Source: JAEHDI01 sp035455185 (lineage in GTDB: Bacteria; Acidobacteriota; Terriglobia; Bryobacterales; Bryobacteraceae). From it: a stretch of DNA of 42,785 nt. The position numbers and the translations under genes are program-made. The stretch spans positions 1 through 42,785 of the forward strand of contig DATIFQ010000342.1 in assembly GCA_035455185.1 (NCBI GenBank), written 5' to 3'. Every line of letters begins with the position of its first letter. Within the stretch, counting starts at the first letter, position 1. Under the pieces are notes generated by a model that was given only the letters and a program-made list of their open reading frames with translations, made no database searches and was not told the origin of the DNA. Shown piece by piece: positions 8,483 through 16,577 of this stretch.

Positions 8483-9589
8483 ATGATAACCCGCCGGAAT
8501 TGGATGCTGGGCGCGGCGGCCGTGTCCTCGGCCACTGCGGTCCAGTCGAAGCCGAAGCACATCGCGGTCGCCAGTTCGAACGGCCTGCGAGCGTGCGCTC
8601 GCGCGGTCGAACTCCTCCGCCGCGGGGCCGACACGCTCGATGCGGCCGTCGCCGGAGTCAACATCAACGAAGAAGACCCGGAGGACACCTCGGTCGGATA
8701 CGGCGGGCTCCCAAACGAGGAAGGCGTCGTCGAGCTGGACGCCAGCGTAATGCACGGTCCTACACGCCGGTGCGGCTCTGTGGCGGCACTGCGCGGCGTC
8801 AAGACGCCGTCAAAAGTCGCGAAACTCGTGATGGAGCAGACCGACCATATCATGCTGACCGGCGACGGCGCCCTGCGATTTGCGAAGGCGTTCGGCTTCC
8901 GCGAAGAAAACCTTTTGACAGAGAAAGCACGGATCGCCTGGCTCGTCTGGAAGCAATCCCTTCGGGACGCGGACGGGCACAACAACTGGACAGACGGACT
9001 GGACGCACCCGCGTCCCGGCCCTCCGTTAAGCCGCGGTCGAGCCTCCGGATGCTGTTCCCGGGTGTGGACGAGACGACGCTCGCCTGGGCCAGGGACGTC
9101 GTCATGCATCCGCCGACGGGTACCATCAACTGCCTGACGCTGAATGAGAAGGGCGAGATGGCCGGCGTGACGACGACCAGCGGCCTTGCCTGGAAGATCC
9201 CGGGCAGGGTGGGCGATTCGCCGATCATCGGGGCCGGCGTGTATGTCGACCCGGACGTGGGCGCCGCGGGTTCCACTGGCCGAGGGGAGGAGAACATCCG
9301 TGTCGTCGGCGCTCATACGATCGTCGAGAACATGCGCCACGGAATGACGCCTAAAGAAGCCTGCCTGGATGCGCTGCGTCGCGTCGCGCGCAACTATGAC
9401 AACGACGCCGCCCTGCTGGCGAAATTCGATCTCCGGTTCTACGCACTCCGCAAAGACGGGCAGTACGCGGGAGCGGCGCTCTGGAACGGCCGCATATCGG
9501 GCGGGAAGTTTGCTCACGCCGAATTCTCAGTCAACAGCGGAGGAGCGAGCCGTCTCGAGAAGTGCGCATACCTGCTGGAGCGGAAGTAA
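8483..9589 (+). CDS. Tat-exported glycosylasparaginase-like Ntn hydrolase
   Basis: The 368-residue protein matches the N4-(beta-N-acetylglucosaminyl)-L-asparaginase family. These Ntn hydrolases cleave the GlcNAc-Asn bond of glycoproteins after self-cleaving into alpha and beta chains. AGGAGG lies 7 nt before the ATG, and MITRRNWMLGAAAVSSATAV is a twin-arginine signal. The nucleophile region reads TGTINCL, with Thr214 as the probable new N-terminal residue, followed by GVTTTSGLAWKIPGRVGDSP, a hallmark of the family. Classical enzymes have Asp before the Thr; here it is Gly213, which may alter autoprocessing. The conserved EEDPEDTSVGYGG segment lies at residues 52-64. It could release sugars from glycopeptides or act on isoaspartyl or asparagine compounds. 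Confidence 0.82.
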   Translation: MITRRNWMLGAAAVSSATAVQSKPKHIAVASSNGLRACARAVELLRRGADTLDAAVAGVNINEEDPEDTSVGYGGLPNEEGVVELDASVMHGPTRRCGSVAALRGVKTPSKVAKLVMEQTDHIMLTGDGALRFAKAFGFREENLLTEKARIAWLVWKQSLRDADGHNNWTDGLDAPASRPSVKPRSSLRMLFPGVDETTLAWARDVVMHPPTGTINCLTLNEKGEMAGVTTTSGLAWKIPGRVGDSPIIGAGVYVDPDVGAAGSTGRGEENIRVVGAHTIVENMRHGMTPKEACLDALRRVARNYDNDAALLAKFDLRFYALRKDGQYAGAALWNGRISGGKFAHAEFSVNSGGASRLEKCAYLLERK

Positions 9590-9601
9590 CCGCTTCGGCG
9601 C

Positions 9602-10846
9602 TCAGCGGGCCAGAATGTCCCGCAGAGTGATTGCTCCGAGGGCGAGGGTCAGCCCGACAAGAACGACCACCGCTGTCCAGGCCACCACGTTATAGGTTCT
9701 TGGGTTGACCCACTCCCCCATCAGACCCTTCCGGTTCACGAGCAAGACCATGAAGATCAGCACGAAGGGCAGCAGAACGCCATTGATCACCTGGGAGAAC
9801 AGGATCATCCGCACCAGCGGAAGCTGCGGCAGCAGCACTACTCCGGCACCGACCGCCACCAGCAGCGTGTACAGCCAGTAGAAGACCGGTGCCTCGCGGA
9901 AACGCTGGTTCAGGCCGGATTCGAATCCGAGCCCTTCACAGACGGTGTACGCCGTCGAGAGCGGGAGAATGCAGGCGGCGAACAGAGAAGCGTTGAACAG
10001 CCCGGCGCAGAAAAGAAGGTAGGCGTAATCTCCGAACGGTTTCAGCCCGAGCGCGGCGTCGGCAGCGTCCTTGATGTCCCTGGGTGACACCGTCCAGATG
10101 GAGCCGGCGCAAGCGACGATGATGAAAAACGCGATCACCGCCATCGCGATGCAGCCGACGATTACCTCAATCCTCGATTCCACGTATTCCTTCGCCGTCA
10201 CTCCCTTCTCAACCACCGCGGCTTGCAGGTAGAACTGCATCCAGGGAGCGATCGAGGTTCCCACTAGCCCGATAACGAGGGTGATGTACGCCGTGTCGAA
10301 CATCAGCACGGGACGGACGCTGTAGATGGCCGCCTCCGCCCAGTTCGGCTTCACCAGAATGCCGGCGATGACGTAGCTGACGTACAGCGCGGAAGCAAAC
10401 AGGAACACCTTCTCGACGCTGCGGTACGTTCCTTTGACGACAAGCAGCCAGACGGCAACCGCGCCGAGGGGCACCGAGATATAGCGGCTCACGTGGAACA
10501 ACTCGAGCGAGCTGGCGATGCCGGCGAAATTCGCCATGATGTTGGTCAGGTTCGTCAGCAGGAGGGCCGCCATCATCAGAAACGTCGCTCGCAGCCCGAA
10601 CTCTTCCCGGATAAGGTCCGACAGGCCCTTGCCGGTGACTGCGCCCATCCGGGCGCACATCTCCTGCGTCACGATGAGCAGGATGGTAATCGGTAGCAGC
10701 GTCCAGAGCGGGAGATAGCCGAACTTAGCACCGGCCTGCGAATACGTGTAAATTCCGCCGGCGTCGTTGTCGACCATCGCGGTGATGAAGCCCGGTCCGA
10801 TCACGGAGAAGAACACCGCGATGTGGTAGCGAAACCGTTTCAGCAT
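9602..10846 (-). CDS. Nramp-like divalent metal transporter (possible Mg2+ branch)
   Basis: This 414-residue, roughly 11-helix membrane protein belongs to the Nramp (SLC11) family of proton-coupled divalent metal transporters. The metal site is unusual. The helix-1 DPGN motif reads DAGG (residues 28-31 in VDNDAGG). In helix 6 the MPHN motif is replaced by APWM (200-203 in GTSIAPWMQ), so the soft Met ligand that selects Mn2+/Fe2+ is missing. Loss of that Met is a feature of Nramp-related proteins that carry Mg2+. The gene starts 12 nt after the soluble MgtE-like protein (10859-12100), which supports a magnesium role. Transport specificity is an inference. Confidence 0.8.
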   Translation of the reverse strand: MLKRFRYHIAVFFSVIGPGFITAMVDNDAGGIYTYSQAGAKFGYLPLWTLLPITILLIVTQEMCARMGAVTGKGLSDLIREEFGLRATFLMMAALLLTNLTNIMANFAGIASSLELFHVSRYISVPLGAVAVWLLVVKGTYRSVEKVFLFASALYVSYVIAGILVKPNWAEAAIYSVRPVLMFDTAYITLVIGLVGTSIAPWMQFYLQAAVVEKGVTAKEYVESRIEVIVGCIAMAVIAFFIIVACAGSIWTVSPRDIKDAADAALGLKPFGDYAYLLFCAGLFNASLFAACILPLSTAYTVCEGLGFESGLNQRFREAPVFYWLYTLLVAVGAGVVLLPQLPLVRMILFSQVINGVLLPFVLIFMVLLVNRKGLMGEWVNPRTYNVVAWTAVVVLVGLTLALGAITLRDILAR

Positions 10847-10858
10847 GCCATCCGTCGC

Positions 10859-12100
10859 TCATTTCTGTCGCAAGACCGTGATGATATCGTCCGCCGTGAT
10901 CACGCCGGCCAGTTTTCCTTCCTCGCCGATCACCGGCAGCGCCAGCAGGTTGTACTTGTCGAATAGCTCCGTCACGCGATCCTGCTTCTCGTCGACCGAG
11001 ACTTGAATCGGTGTGTCGGTAGCCAGTTCCTTGAGCCTGGCGGGTCCGGACGCGATGAAGAGCCGCGCCAGCGGAACAACCCCGACAAGCCGTTCTTCGC
11101 CGTCTATCAGGAGCAGTGTGTTGAGAGTCTCGAGCAGCTCCTCGTTGCCTTTCAGGGCTTCCAGCGCGTCGGAGACCGTCGCGTTTTCGTGCAGCGCGAC
11201 ATACTCGGTGTTCATCAGACCGCCGGCGGTGTCTTCCTCGAACTCGAGTAGCTCGCGAACCTCCGTTTTTTCCTCTGGCTCCATCTCTTCGAGGATCTCC
11301 TCGGAGGTTTCCTGTTCCAGTTCGGCGAGGACATCGGCCGCCTGGTCTGGAGACATTTCTTCGACGATATCGGCTGCCTTTTCCGTGTCCAGCGATTCGA
11401 GGATGCTTGCCTGCATCTTTGGATCGACTTCCGACAGCGCCTCGGCAGCCACTTCGCTGTCGATGGCGGTGAAGATGGCTTCCCGGTCCTCCGGGCTGAG
11501 TTCTTCGACGATGTCGGCGAGGTCTGCCGGGTGCATCTCTTCGAGCATCCGGTGCGTAATGTTCAGGCGCAGGCGCCGCTGCGGATCCGCCTCCACAATG
11601 TTGCAGAACTCCCAGCGGATCGAATTGGGCGGGATCGGCCGCTGAAGCTTCCGTACGACCCGCCGCGGCAGGAGCCCCTGCACGATCCTCCGGAAGATGC
11701 TTCGCATGCCGACGTCAACCTCGGAAACGAAGAGAACGTCGCGATCTTCGTCCTTCCGGATCTCGAACGTGACGTCAGTGACGCGGACCACTTTGCGCCC
11801 AGAGACGTCGATGATCTGCTGGTCGAGCAGGTCCCGGACCAGCCGCAGCATGTATTCGTCGGAATGGTAGGGGGTGAGCAGTTCGTCGCGAAGGTAGATG
11901 CCGTCGAGGGAGATGGATCGCACCTGATCGTGCCGGACAGTCAGCCAGGCCCACCCGCCGCCGACCAAAAAACGGTCCACACGGGCGGAATCGATGAGTG
12001 GAACCAGAGCCGCGTCTTTCACGCGGCCGATGCGGTGGCGCTTCAGGTCATAAACCTTCAGCCCGACCAGTTCCGTAAGGTAGAGCAGGTTCTCCGCCAT
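10859..12100 (-). CDS. Soluble MgtE-N/CBS-domain protein with PRC-barrel-like N-terminus
   Basis: The 413-residue protein has no membrane segment. Residues about 5-160 form one or two PRC-barrel-like units (LVGLKVYDLKRHRIGRVKD and IDVSGRKVVRVTDVTF). Residues about 180-290 match the MgtE N-terminal superhelical domain, with repeated HPADLADIVEEL and MSPDQAADVLAEL units that are rich in acidic residues. Two CBS domains follow (about 295-413, with LMNTEYVAL and PIQVSVDEKQDRV). In the MgtE channel the N and CBS domains sense Mg2+ and gate the pore; here the pore domain is absent. The Nramp-like permease follows after 12 nt, suggesting that this protein regulates that permease in trans. No strong ribosome site was seen. 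Confidence 0.82.
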   Translation of the reverse strand: MAENLLYLTELVGLKVYDLKRHRIGRVKDAALVPLIDSARVDRFLVGGGWAWLTVRHDQVRSISLDGIYLRDELLTPYHSDEYMLRLVRDLLDQQIIDVSGRKVVRVTDVTFEIRKDEDRDVLFVSEVDVGMRSIFRRIVQGLLPRRVVRKLQRPIPPNSIRWEFCNIVEADPQRRLRLNITHRMLEEMHPADLADIVEELSPEDREAIFTAIDSEVAAEALSEVDPKMQASILESLDTEKAADIVEEMSPDQAADVLAELEQETSEEILEEMEPEEKTEVRELLEFEEDTAGGLMNTEYVALHENATVSDALEALKGNEELLETLNTLLLIDGEERLVGVVPLARLFIASGPARLKELATDTPIQVSVDEKQDRVTELFDKYNLLALPVIGEEGKLAGVITADDIITVLRQK

Positions 12101-12232
12101 CGAAAACGTCCAGCCCGCCGGGGCGTTCCGAGCGCTCCACGGGCGTCTCCCGTACTGGCGGCCTGCTGTGGTGCGCTCTACATCTCTTCTTCTCTACTAC
12201 TATGAACTATCCCGCCGGAAACCCGCAATACA

Positions 12233-13711
12233 TTATTGGAGTTTCTGCTTGAGCAATTCGTTCACGGTGCCGGGGTTGGCCTGACCGCGCGTCGCCTTCA
12301 TCACCTGGCCGACGAAGAACCCGAGCACGGTTGATTTCCCGCCTCTGTATTGCTCCACCTGCTTCGGATTCGCCGCCAGCACGTCATCGAGGATCTTCTC
12401 GAGGGCGGTTGTGTCGCTGATCTGCCGTAAACCTTCGCGGTCGATGATCACGCGCGCGGACTCGCCGCTCCCGAGCATCTTGGCGAAGATCTCCTTGGCA
12501 AGTTTGCCGGAAATTTCACCCTTCGCGATGAGGGAAATCAGCTCGCCAAGATGCTCTGCACTCACCGAAGACTCGGCGATCTCCTTGCCCTGTTCCTTTA
12601 GCGCGCCCGCAAGGTCTCCCATCACCCAATTTGCGGCCACACGCGGGTCGCCGGAAGCCTTAGCCGCACGCTCGAAGTAATCGCTGAGTTCGTGAGTCGC
12701 CGTCAGGACTTGGGCATCGTACTCGCGCAGCCCGTACGACTCAATGAACCGCGCCCTCCGGCTCGCCGGCAGCTCCGGCATTTCGGCCTCGATCCGGGCC
12801 CGCCATTCGTCGCTGACGCGAAGCGGGACCAGGTCGGGTTCCGGAAAATACCGATAGTCGTGGGCATGCTCCTTGCTTCGCATCCCTGCAGTTTCTCCCG
12901 TATCCGGGTTGTAGAGGCGGGTCTCCTGGATGATTCTGCCACCGCCCTCGATCACCCCCACCTGCCGGGCGATCTCGTAGTCGAGCGCCATTTTGAGGAA
13001 GCGGAACGAGTTCAGGTTCTTGACCTCCGCCTTGGTCCCCAACTTCTCGGCGCCCTTCAACCGGACTGACACGTTGGCGTCGCAGCGCAGGTGTCCCTTT
13101 TCCATGTCGCAGCTCGACACGTCGACATACTGCATCACCTGCTTCAGTTCAGTGAGGAACGCATACGCCTCGTCCGAGCTGCGCATGTCGGGCTCGGTGA
13201 CGATTTCGATCAGCGGCGTTCCGCAACGGTTCAAGTCGACATAAGAGTAGCGGTCGGAGTCGCGGAAACCCTCGTGAACGCTTTTGCCGGCATCGTCTTC
13301 GATGTGCACGCGCGTCACACCGATTCGCTTCCGGACACCCTCCACTTCGATCTCCACCCAGCCGTGCTCGGCCAGGGGCTCGTCGTACTGCGAGATCTGG
13401 TAGCCCTTAGGCAGGTCGGGGTAGAAGTAGTTCTTGCGAGCCAGCCGTGAGACCTTTCGAATCTGGCATTGCAGCGCCAAGCCGGCCTTCACCGCCATCT
13501 CGACTGCCTGCCGGCTCAGCACTGGCAGCGCCCCAGGAAGGCCAAGGCAAACCGGACAGACATTCGTGTTCGGTGGCGCGCCGAAGCTGGTTGGGCAGCC
13601 GCAGAAGATCTTGGTCCTCGTCGCCAGTTGGACGTGGACTTCGAGACCGATGACCGGCTCGTACTTCGCCAGCACCTCCGGCGCCACGAGGGCCGCGGTT
13701 GGGGACGACAT
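12233..13711 (-). CDS. gatB: Asp-tRNA(Asn)/Glu-tRNA(Gln) amidotransferase subunit B
   Basis: GatB is the tRNA-binding and kinase subunit of the GatCAB complex, which amidates Glu-tRNA(Gln) and Asp-tRNA(Asn) in the cytoplasm. The 492 residues match the usual length. VIGLEVHVQL opens the catalytic cradle. Four cysteines, C37, C39, C52 and C55, form the zinc site (FCGCP and NVCPVCLGLPGA). KNYFYPDLPKGYQISQYD and DLNRCGTPLIEIVTEPD are family signatures. The C-terminal helical YqeY-like domain covers about residues 345-490. gatA and gatC are not in the window. A perfect TATAAT lies 6 nt upstream of the ATG, which suggests a leaderless message. Confidence 0.97.
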   Translation of the reverse strand: MSSPTAALVAPEVLAKYEPVIGLEVHVQLATRTKIFCGCPTSFGAPPNTNVCPVCLGLPGALPVLSRQAVEMAVKAGLALQCQIRKVSRLARKNYFYPDLPKGYQISQYDEPLAEHGWVEIEVEGVRKRIGVTRVHIEDDAGKSVHEGFRDSDRYSYVDLNRCGTPLIEIVTEPDMRSSDEAYAFLTELKQVMQYVDVSSCDMEKGHLRCDANVSVRLKGAEKLGTKAEVKNLNSFRFLKMALDYEIARQVGVIEGGGRIIQETRLYNPDTGETAGMRSKEHAHDYRYFPEPDLVPLRVSDEWRARIEAEMPELPASRRARFIESYGLREYDAQVLTATHELSDYFERAAKASGDPRVAANWVMGDLAGALKEQGKEIAESSVSAEHLGELISLIAKGEISGKLAKEIFAKMLGSGESARVIIDREGLRQISDTTALEKILDDVLAANPKQVEQYRGGKSTVLGFFVGQVMKATRGQANPGTVNELLKQKLQ

Positions 13712-13717
13712 TCCTTG

Positions 13718-13723
13718 ATTATA
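13718..13723 (-). promoter_or_regulatory. Predicted -10 element (TATAAT) of gatB, leaderless spacing
   Basis: On the minus strand a perfect TATAAT is followed by six bases and the gatB ATG. The bases AAGGA touch the ATG directly, too close for a Shine-Dalgarno interaction. No good -35 was found 16-18 bp upstream. Confidence 0.5.
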
Positions 13724-13758
13724 GGGTGCTGCGTGTTTCGCAGCCTGGCGAGACGCAG

Positions 13759-13764
13759 TAGAAT
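13759..13764 (+). promoter_or_regulatory. Predicted -10 element (TAGAAT) of the sulfatase gene
   Basis: TAGAAT ends 9 nt before the sulfatase ATG, with no ribosome binding site between. It lies 35 bp from the divergent gatB -10, so the two promoters share the 62-bp intergenic region. Confidence 0.35.
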
Positions 13765-13773
13765 CGAAGCGCC

Positions 13774-15180
13774 ATGCTCACCTCCAGCCGACGACAATTC
13801 GTCTCCGGGGCCGCCGCGCCGTTCCTGAGCCCGTCCGGGCGCGGAGAACGCCGGCCCAACGTCGTGATGTTCATGACCGACGATCACGGCGCCTGGGCGT
13901 TGGGCTCCTACGGCTGCCCGGAAATGGACACACCCAACATCGACAGGCTGGCCGCCGGCGGCGCCCGTTTCACCCGCGCCTATGCCTGCACTCCAGTCTG
14001 CTCGCCGAGCCGCATGACCTGGCTGACGGGCCGGATTCCCTCGGTCCACGGTGTGCAGGACTGGCTCATTCCCTCCGACAGCTTTGGGGCACGCACGCGC
14101 CGGTGGCTCGAAGGACACCCTGCGTACTCGGAAGTCCTAGCCAAGAATGGCTACAGCCTCGGTATGTGCGGCAAGTGGCACATGGGTGACGACGAGCGTC
14201 CACAGGCCGGCTTCACGTACTGGGCGACCGTCCCGGGCGGCGGCGGACCTTACAAGGACCCCGAGTTCGTCAAGAAAGGCCGGCGGGCCGTGATTCCCGG
14301 CTACAAGACGGATATCGTCGGCGATTGCGCTCTCGAGTTTCTGGAACAGGTCCGCGGCAACCCGTTCTTCCTTCTCGTGCCGTTCTACGCTCCCCACACG
14401 CCGTTCAACTACCAACCGGAGGAATACCGACAGCCGTACCTCAAGTCGAGGTTCTACTGCTTCCCGGATCCGCCCGCCCATCCGTGGCAGAACCCGGGGC
14501 TCAAGTCGCACCATGCGAACCGAGCGAGCAAGCTCGCATACTCCGCGCTGATTACCGGCGCTGACCGCAACGTCGGCCGGATAGTTCGAAAACTCGAAGA
14601 GATGGGCGTCCGCGAAGACACGCTCGTCATCTTCACTGCCGATCAAGGATGGAATGCCGGCCACCATGGGGTTTGGGGAAAGGGCAACGGCACAGTGCCG
14701 TTTAACATGTATGAGGAATCCATCCGCGTGCCGTTGATCTGGAATCACCCTCGGCGCGTCCGTTCCGGGCAGGTGCTGCCGCCGATGGTCTCCTCGTACG
14801 ATTTCTTCCCGACGATCCTCGACTACCTCGGCCTGTCCGCCTCGCCCGATCCGAAGCGCGTCGGACGCAGTTACGCGGCATTTCTGCGTGGCGGCAAGCC
14901 CCGATGGCAGAACCGACTGTATTTCGAATTTGCCTACGTCCGCGCCGTCCGTACCGAAAACCTCAAGTACGTTGAGCGGACAAAAGAATGGCCAGCCGAG
15001 TTGTACGACCTCGAGGCCGATCCCGGCGAGACCCGCAACCTGATCGACGACCCCGGCTATCGTAAGCAGCGGATGGCGCTGCACACGGAGCTCTCCGGAT
15101 GGTTCGACCGCATGGGTGCGCCACCGATCGAGGCATGGCGCTCCACGACGAAGCAGGAACTTACCGTCTACAGCCGCTAG
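13774..15180 (+). CDS. Exported type I sulfatase (formylglycine-dependent)
   Basis: This 468-residue arylsulfatase-like enzyme hydrolyses sulfate esters, probably on polysaccharides. SSRRQFVSGAAAPFL near the N-terminus is a twin-arginine export signal. The metal site includes MFMTDDHG near residue 32. The activation motif is CSPSR with Cys76, the cysteine type that a formylglycine-generating enzyme or anaerobic maturase must convert to formylglycine; neither is in the window. Later signatures are CGKWHMGD (Lys and His) and TADQGWNAGHHG with the conserved metal-binding Asp. The C-terminal portion (LKYVERTKEWPAELYDLEAD) is typical of the family. The aminotransferase operon starts 11 nt downstream, so it may be co-transcribed. 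Confidence 0.92.
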   Translation: MLTSSRRQFVSGAAAPFLSPSGRGERRPNVVMFMTDDHGAWALGSYGCPEMDTPNIDRLAAGGARFTRAYACTPVCSPSRMTWLTGRIPSVHGVQDWLIPSDSFGARTRRWLEGHPAYSEVLAKNGYSLGMCGKWHMGDDERPQAGFTYWATVPGGGGPYKDPEFVKKGRRAVIPGYKTDIVGDCALEFLEQVRGNPFFLLVPFYAPHTPFNYQPEEYRQPYLKSRFYCFPDPPAHPWQNPGLKSHHANRASKLAYSALITGADRNVGRIVRKLEEMGVREDTLVIFTADQGWNAGHHGVWGKGNGTVPFNMYEESIRVPLIWNHPRRVRSGQVLPPMVSSYDFFPTILDYLGLSASPDPKRVGRSYAAFLRGGKPRWQNRLYFEFAYVRAVRTENLKYVERTKEWPAELYDLEADPGETRNLIDDPGYRKQRMALHTELSGWFDRMGAPPIEAWRSTTKQELTVYSR

Positions 15181-15183
15181 AAT
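15178..15183 (+). promoter_or_regulatory. Possible internal -10 element (TAGAAT) before the aminotransferase
   Basis: TAGAAT overlaps the sulfatase stop codon and ends 8 nt before the aminotransferase ATG. The intervening AGGGG could instead serve as a ribosome site, so co-transcription with the sulfatase remains possible. Confidence 0.25.
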
Positions 15184-15191
15184 AGGGGTTT

Positions 15192-16577
15192 ATGGCCAAA
15201 GAATATGATCTGACCCCGAGGCGCGTCCCGAGGGTGGAAACACGCTACCGACGCATTGTGACTGAGATTCCGGCTCCCAAGTCGGTGCAGATCCTTGAAC
15301 GCCTGCACCGCTACGAACCCCTGGCGATGCGCGGCCAGCCGCCGATCGTGTGGGACCATGCCGAGGGCTTTCAGGTGTGGGACGCCTGGGGCAACTGCTG
15401 GATCGACTGGTCGTCAGGTGTGCTGATCACCAACGCCGGCCACGGCCGCAAGGAAATTGTGGAGGCCGTCGCCGGCCAGGCTAACAGAAAGCTCCTGACG
15501 ACGTACTGCTTCCCGACGGAAACGCGCGCGCAACTGGTCGAGCGGCTGGCCTCGCTTCTTCCCGAGCCGCTCAAGAAGGTCTTTCTGCTCACAACCGGTT
15601 CAGAGGCGGTTGAGTGCGCCATCAAACTCTGCCGGACACACGGCGTGAAACTGGGAGGCCGGTCCAAAAACGTGATCGTCAGCTATGACAAGGCGTTCCA
15701 CGGCCGTACGCTCGGTTCCCAGCAGGCTGGTGGCATTCCGGCGCTGAAAGAGTGGATCGTAAATCTGGACCCGGGCTTTGTCCAGATGCCGTTCCCAGAC
15801 GGCTTCCGGACGGAAGACACCTCATTCGAGTACTTCGAGCGGAGTCTTGCGGCGGCGGGCGTAAAACCGGAGGACATCGCGGGCATCATACTCGAGACCT
15901 ACCAGGGGGGCAGTGCCTCGTTCGCGCCGCCGGCATACATGCAGGCCCTGCGGAAATGGTGTGACCGGCACAAGGTGCTGCTGGTATGCGACGAGGTGCA
16001 GGCCGGCTTCGGACGAACAGGCACCATGTGGGGCTTCGAACACTACGGGATCGTGCCCGACCTGGCGTGTTTCGGCAAGGGGATATCGAGTTCGCTGCCG
16101 CTGTCAGCCGTAGCCGGCAGGCCTGACGTGATGGACCTCCACCCGGCCGGCAGTATGACCTCCACGCACACGGGCAATCCCGTGTGCTGTGCTGCGGCGC
16201 TCGCCTCGATCGAATTGGTGGTCAAGGAGAATCTCGTCGAAAACGCGCGGAAGATGGGTGATCTGCTCCACCGAAAGTTGAACGAACTGAAGCCGCGGTT
16301 CCCGCAGATTGGCTGGGTGGACGGCAAGGGCCTCGTGGCCGGCGTTGCCTGTGTCAAGCCGGGCACGAAGGATCCGGACGGCGACCTGGCATGGGAGGTC
16401 GTCCGGCGTTCCATCGAGAAGGGCGTGCTGATGTTCTCGCCGGTCGGCTTCGGTGGCGGAACGGTGAAAATTGCACCGCCGCTCGTGATCAACGAAGATG
16501 CCGTGCTAGAGAGCACCGGCGTACTCGAAGAGGCCTTCGCCGAGGCGACAGTCGCGTTGGAGGCTGCCGTCCGATGA
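15192..16577 (+). CDS. Class III PLP-dependent aminotransferase
   Basis: This 461-residue cytosolic enzyme belongs to class III aminotransferases (the GABA, ornithine and beta-alanine type), which move omega- or alpha-amino groups onto keto acids. Family landmarks are LTTGSEAVECAIKL (phosphate-binding loop), SYDKAFHGRTLGS, the LLVCDEVQAGFGRTG segment with the PLP-contacting Asp, and Lys296 in FGKGISSSLPL as the Schiff-base lysine. THTGNPVCCAAALAS follows. The final ATGA overlaps the start of the oxidoreductase. Together with the oxidoreductase and the decarboxylase downstream it forms a three-gene operon whose substrate is unknown. An amino sugar, amino acid or amine is plausible. Confidence 0.9.
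   Translation: MAKEYDLTPRRVPRVETRYRRIVTEIPAPKSVQILERLHRYEPLAMRGQPPIVWDHAEGFQVWDAWGNCWIDWSSGVLITNAGHGRKEIVEAVAGQANRKLLTTYCFPTETRAQLVERLASLLPEPLKKVFLLTTGSEAVECAIKLCRTHGVKLGGRSKNVIVSYDKAFHGRTLGSQQAGGIPALKEWIVNLDPGFVQMPFPDGFRTEDTSFEYFERSLAAAGVKPEDIAGIILETYQGGSASFAPPAYMQALRKWCDRHKVLLVCDEVQAGFGRTGTMWGFEHYGIVPDLACFGKGISSSLPLSAVAGRPDVMDLHPAGSMTSTHTGNPVCCAAALASIELVVKENLVENARKMGDLLHRKLNELKPRFPQIGWVDGKGLVAGVACVKPGTKDPDGDLAWEVVRRSIEKGVLMFSPVGFGGGTVKIAPPLVINEDAVLESTGVLEEAFAEATVALEAAVR

Noticed and set aside
11531..12205. Plus-strand open frame opposite the MgtE-like gene
   Set aside because: Antisense shadow of a well-supported gene, with no recognisable domain.
16391..16573. Upstream extension of the oxidoreductase frame
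   Set aside because: The extension runs inside the aminotransferase gene in another frame and lacks the Rossmann start. The ATG at 16574 begins directly with VVVIGGG.
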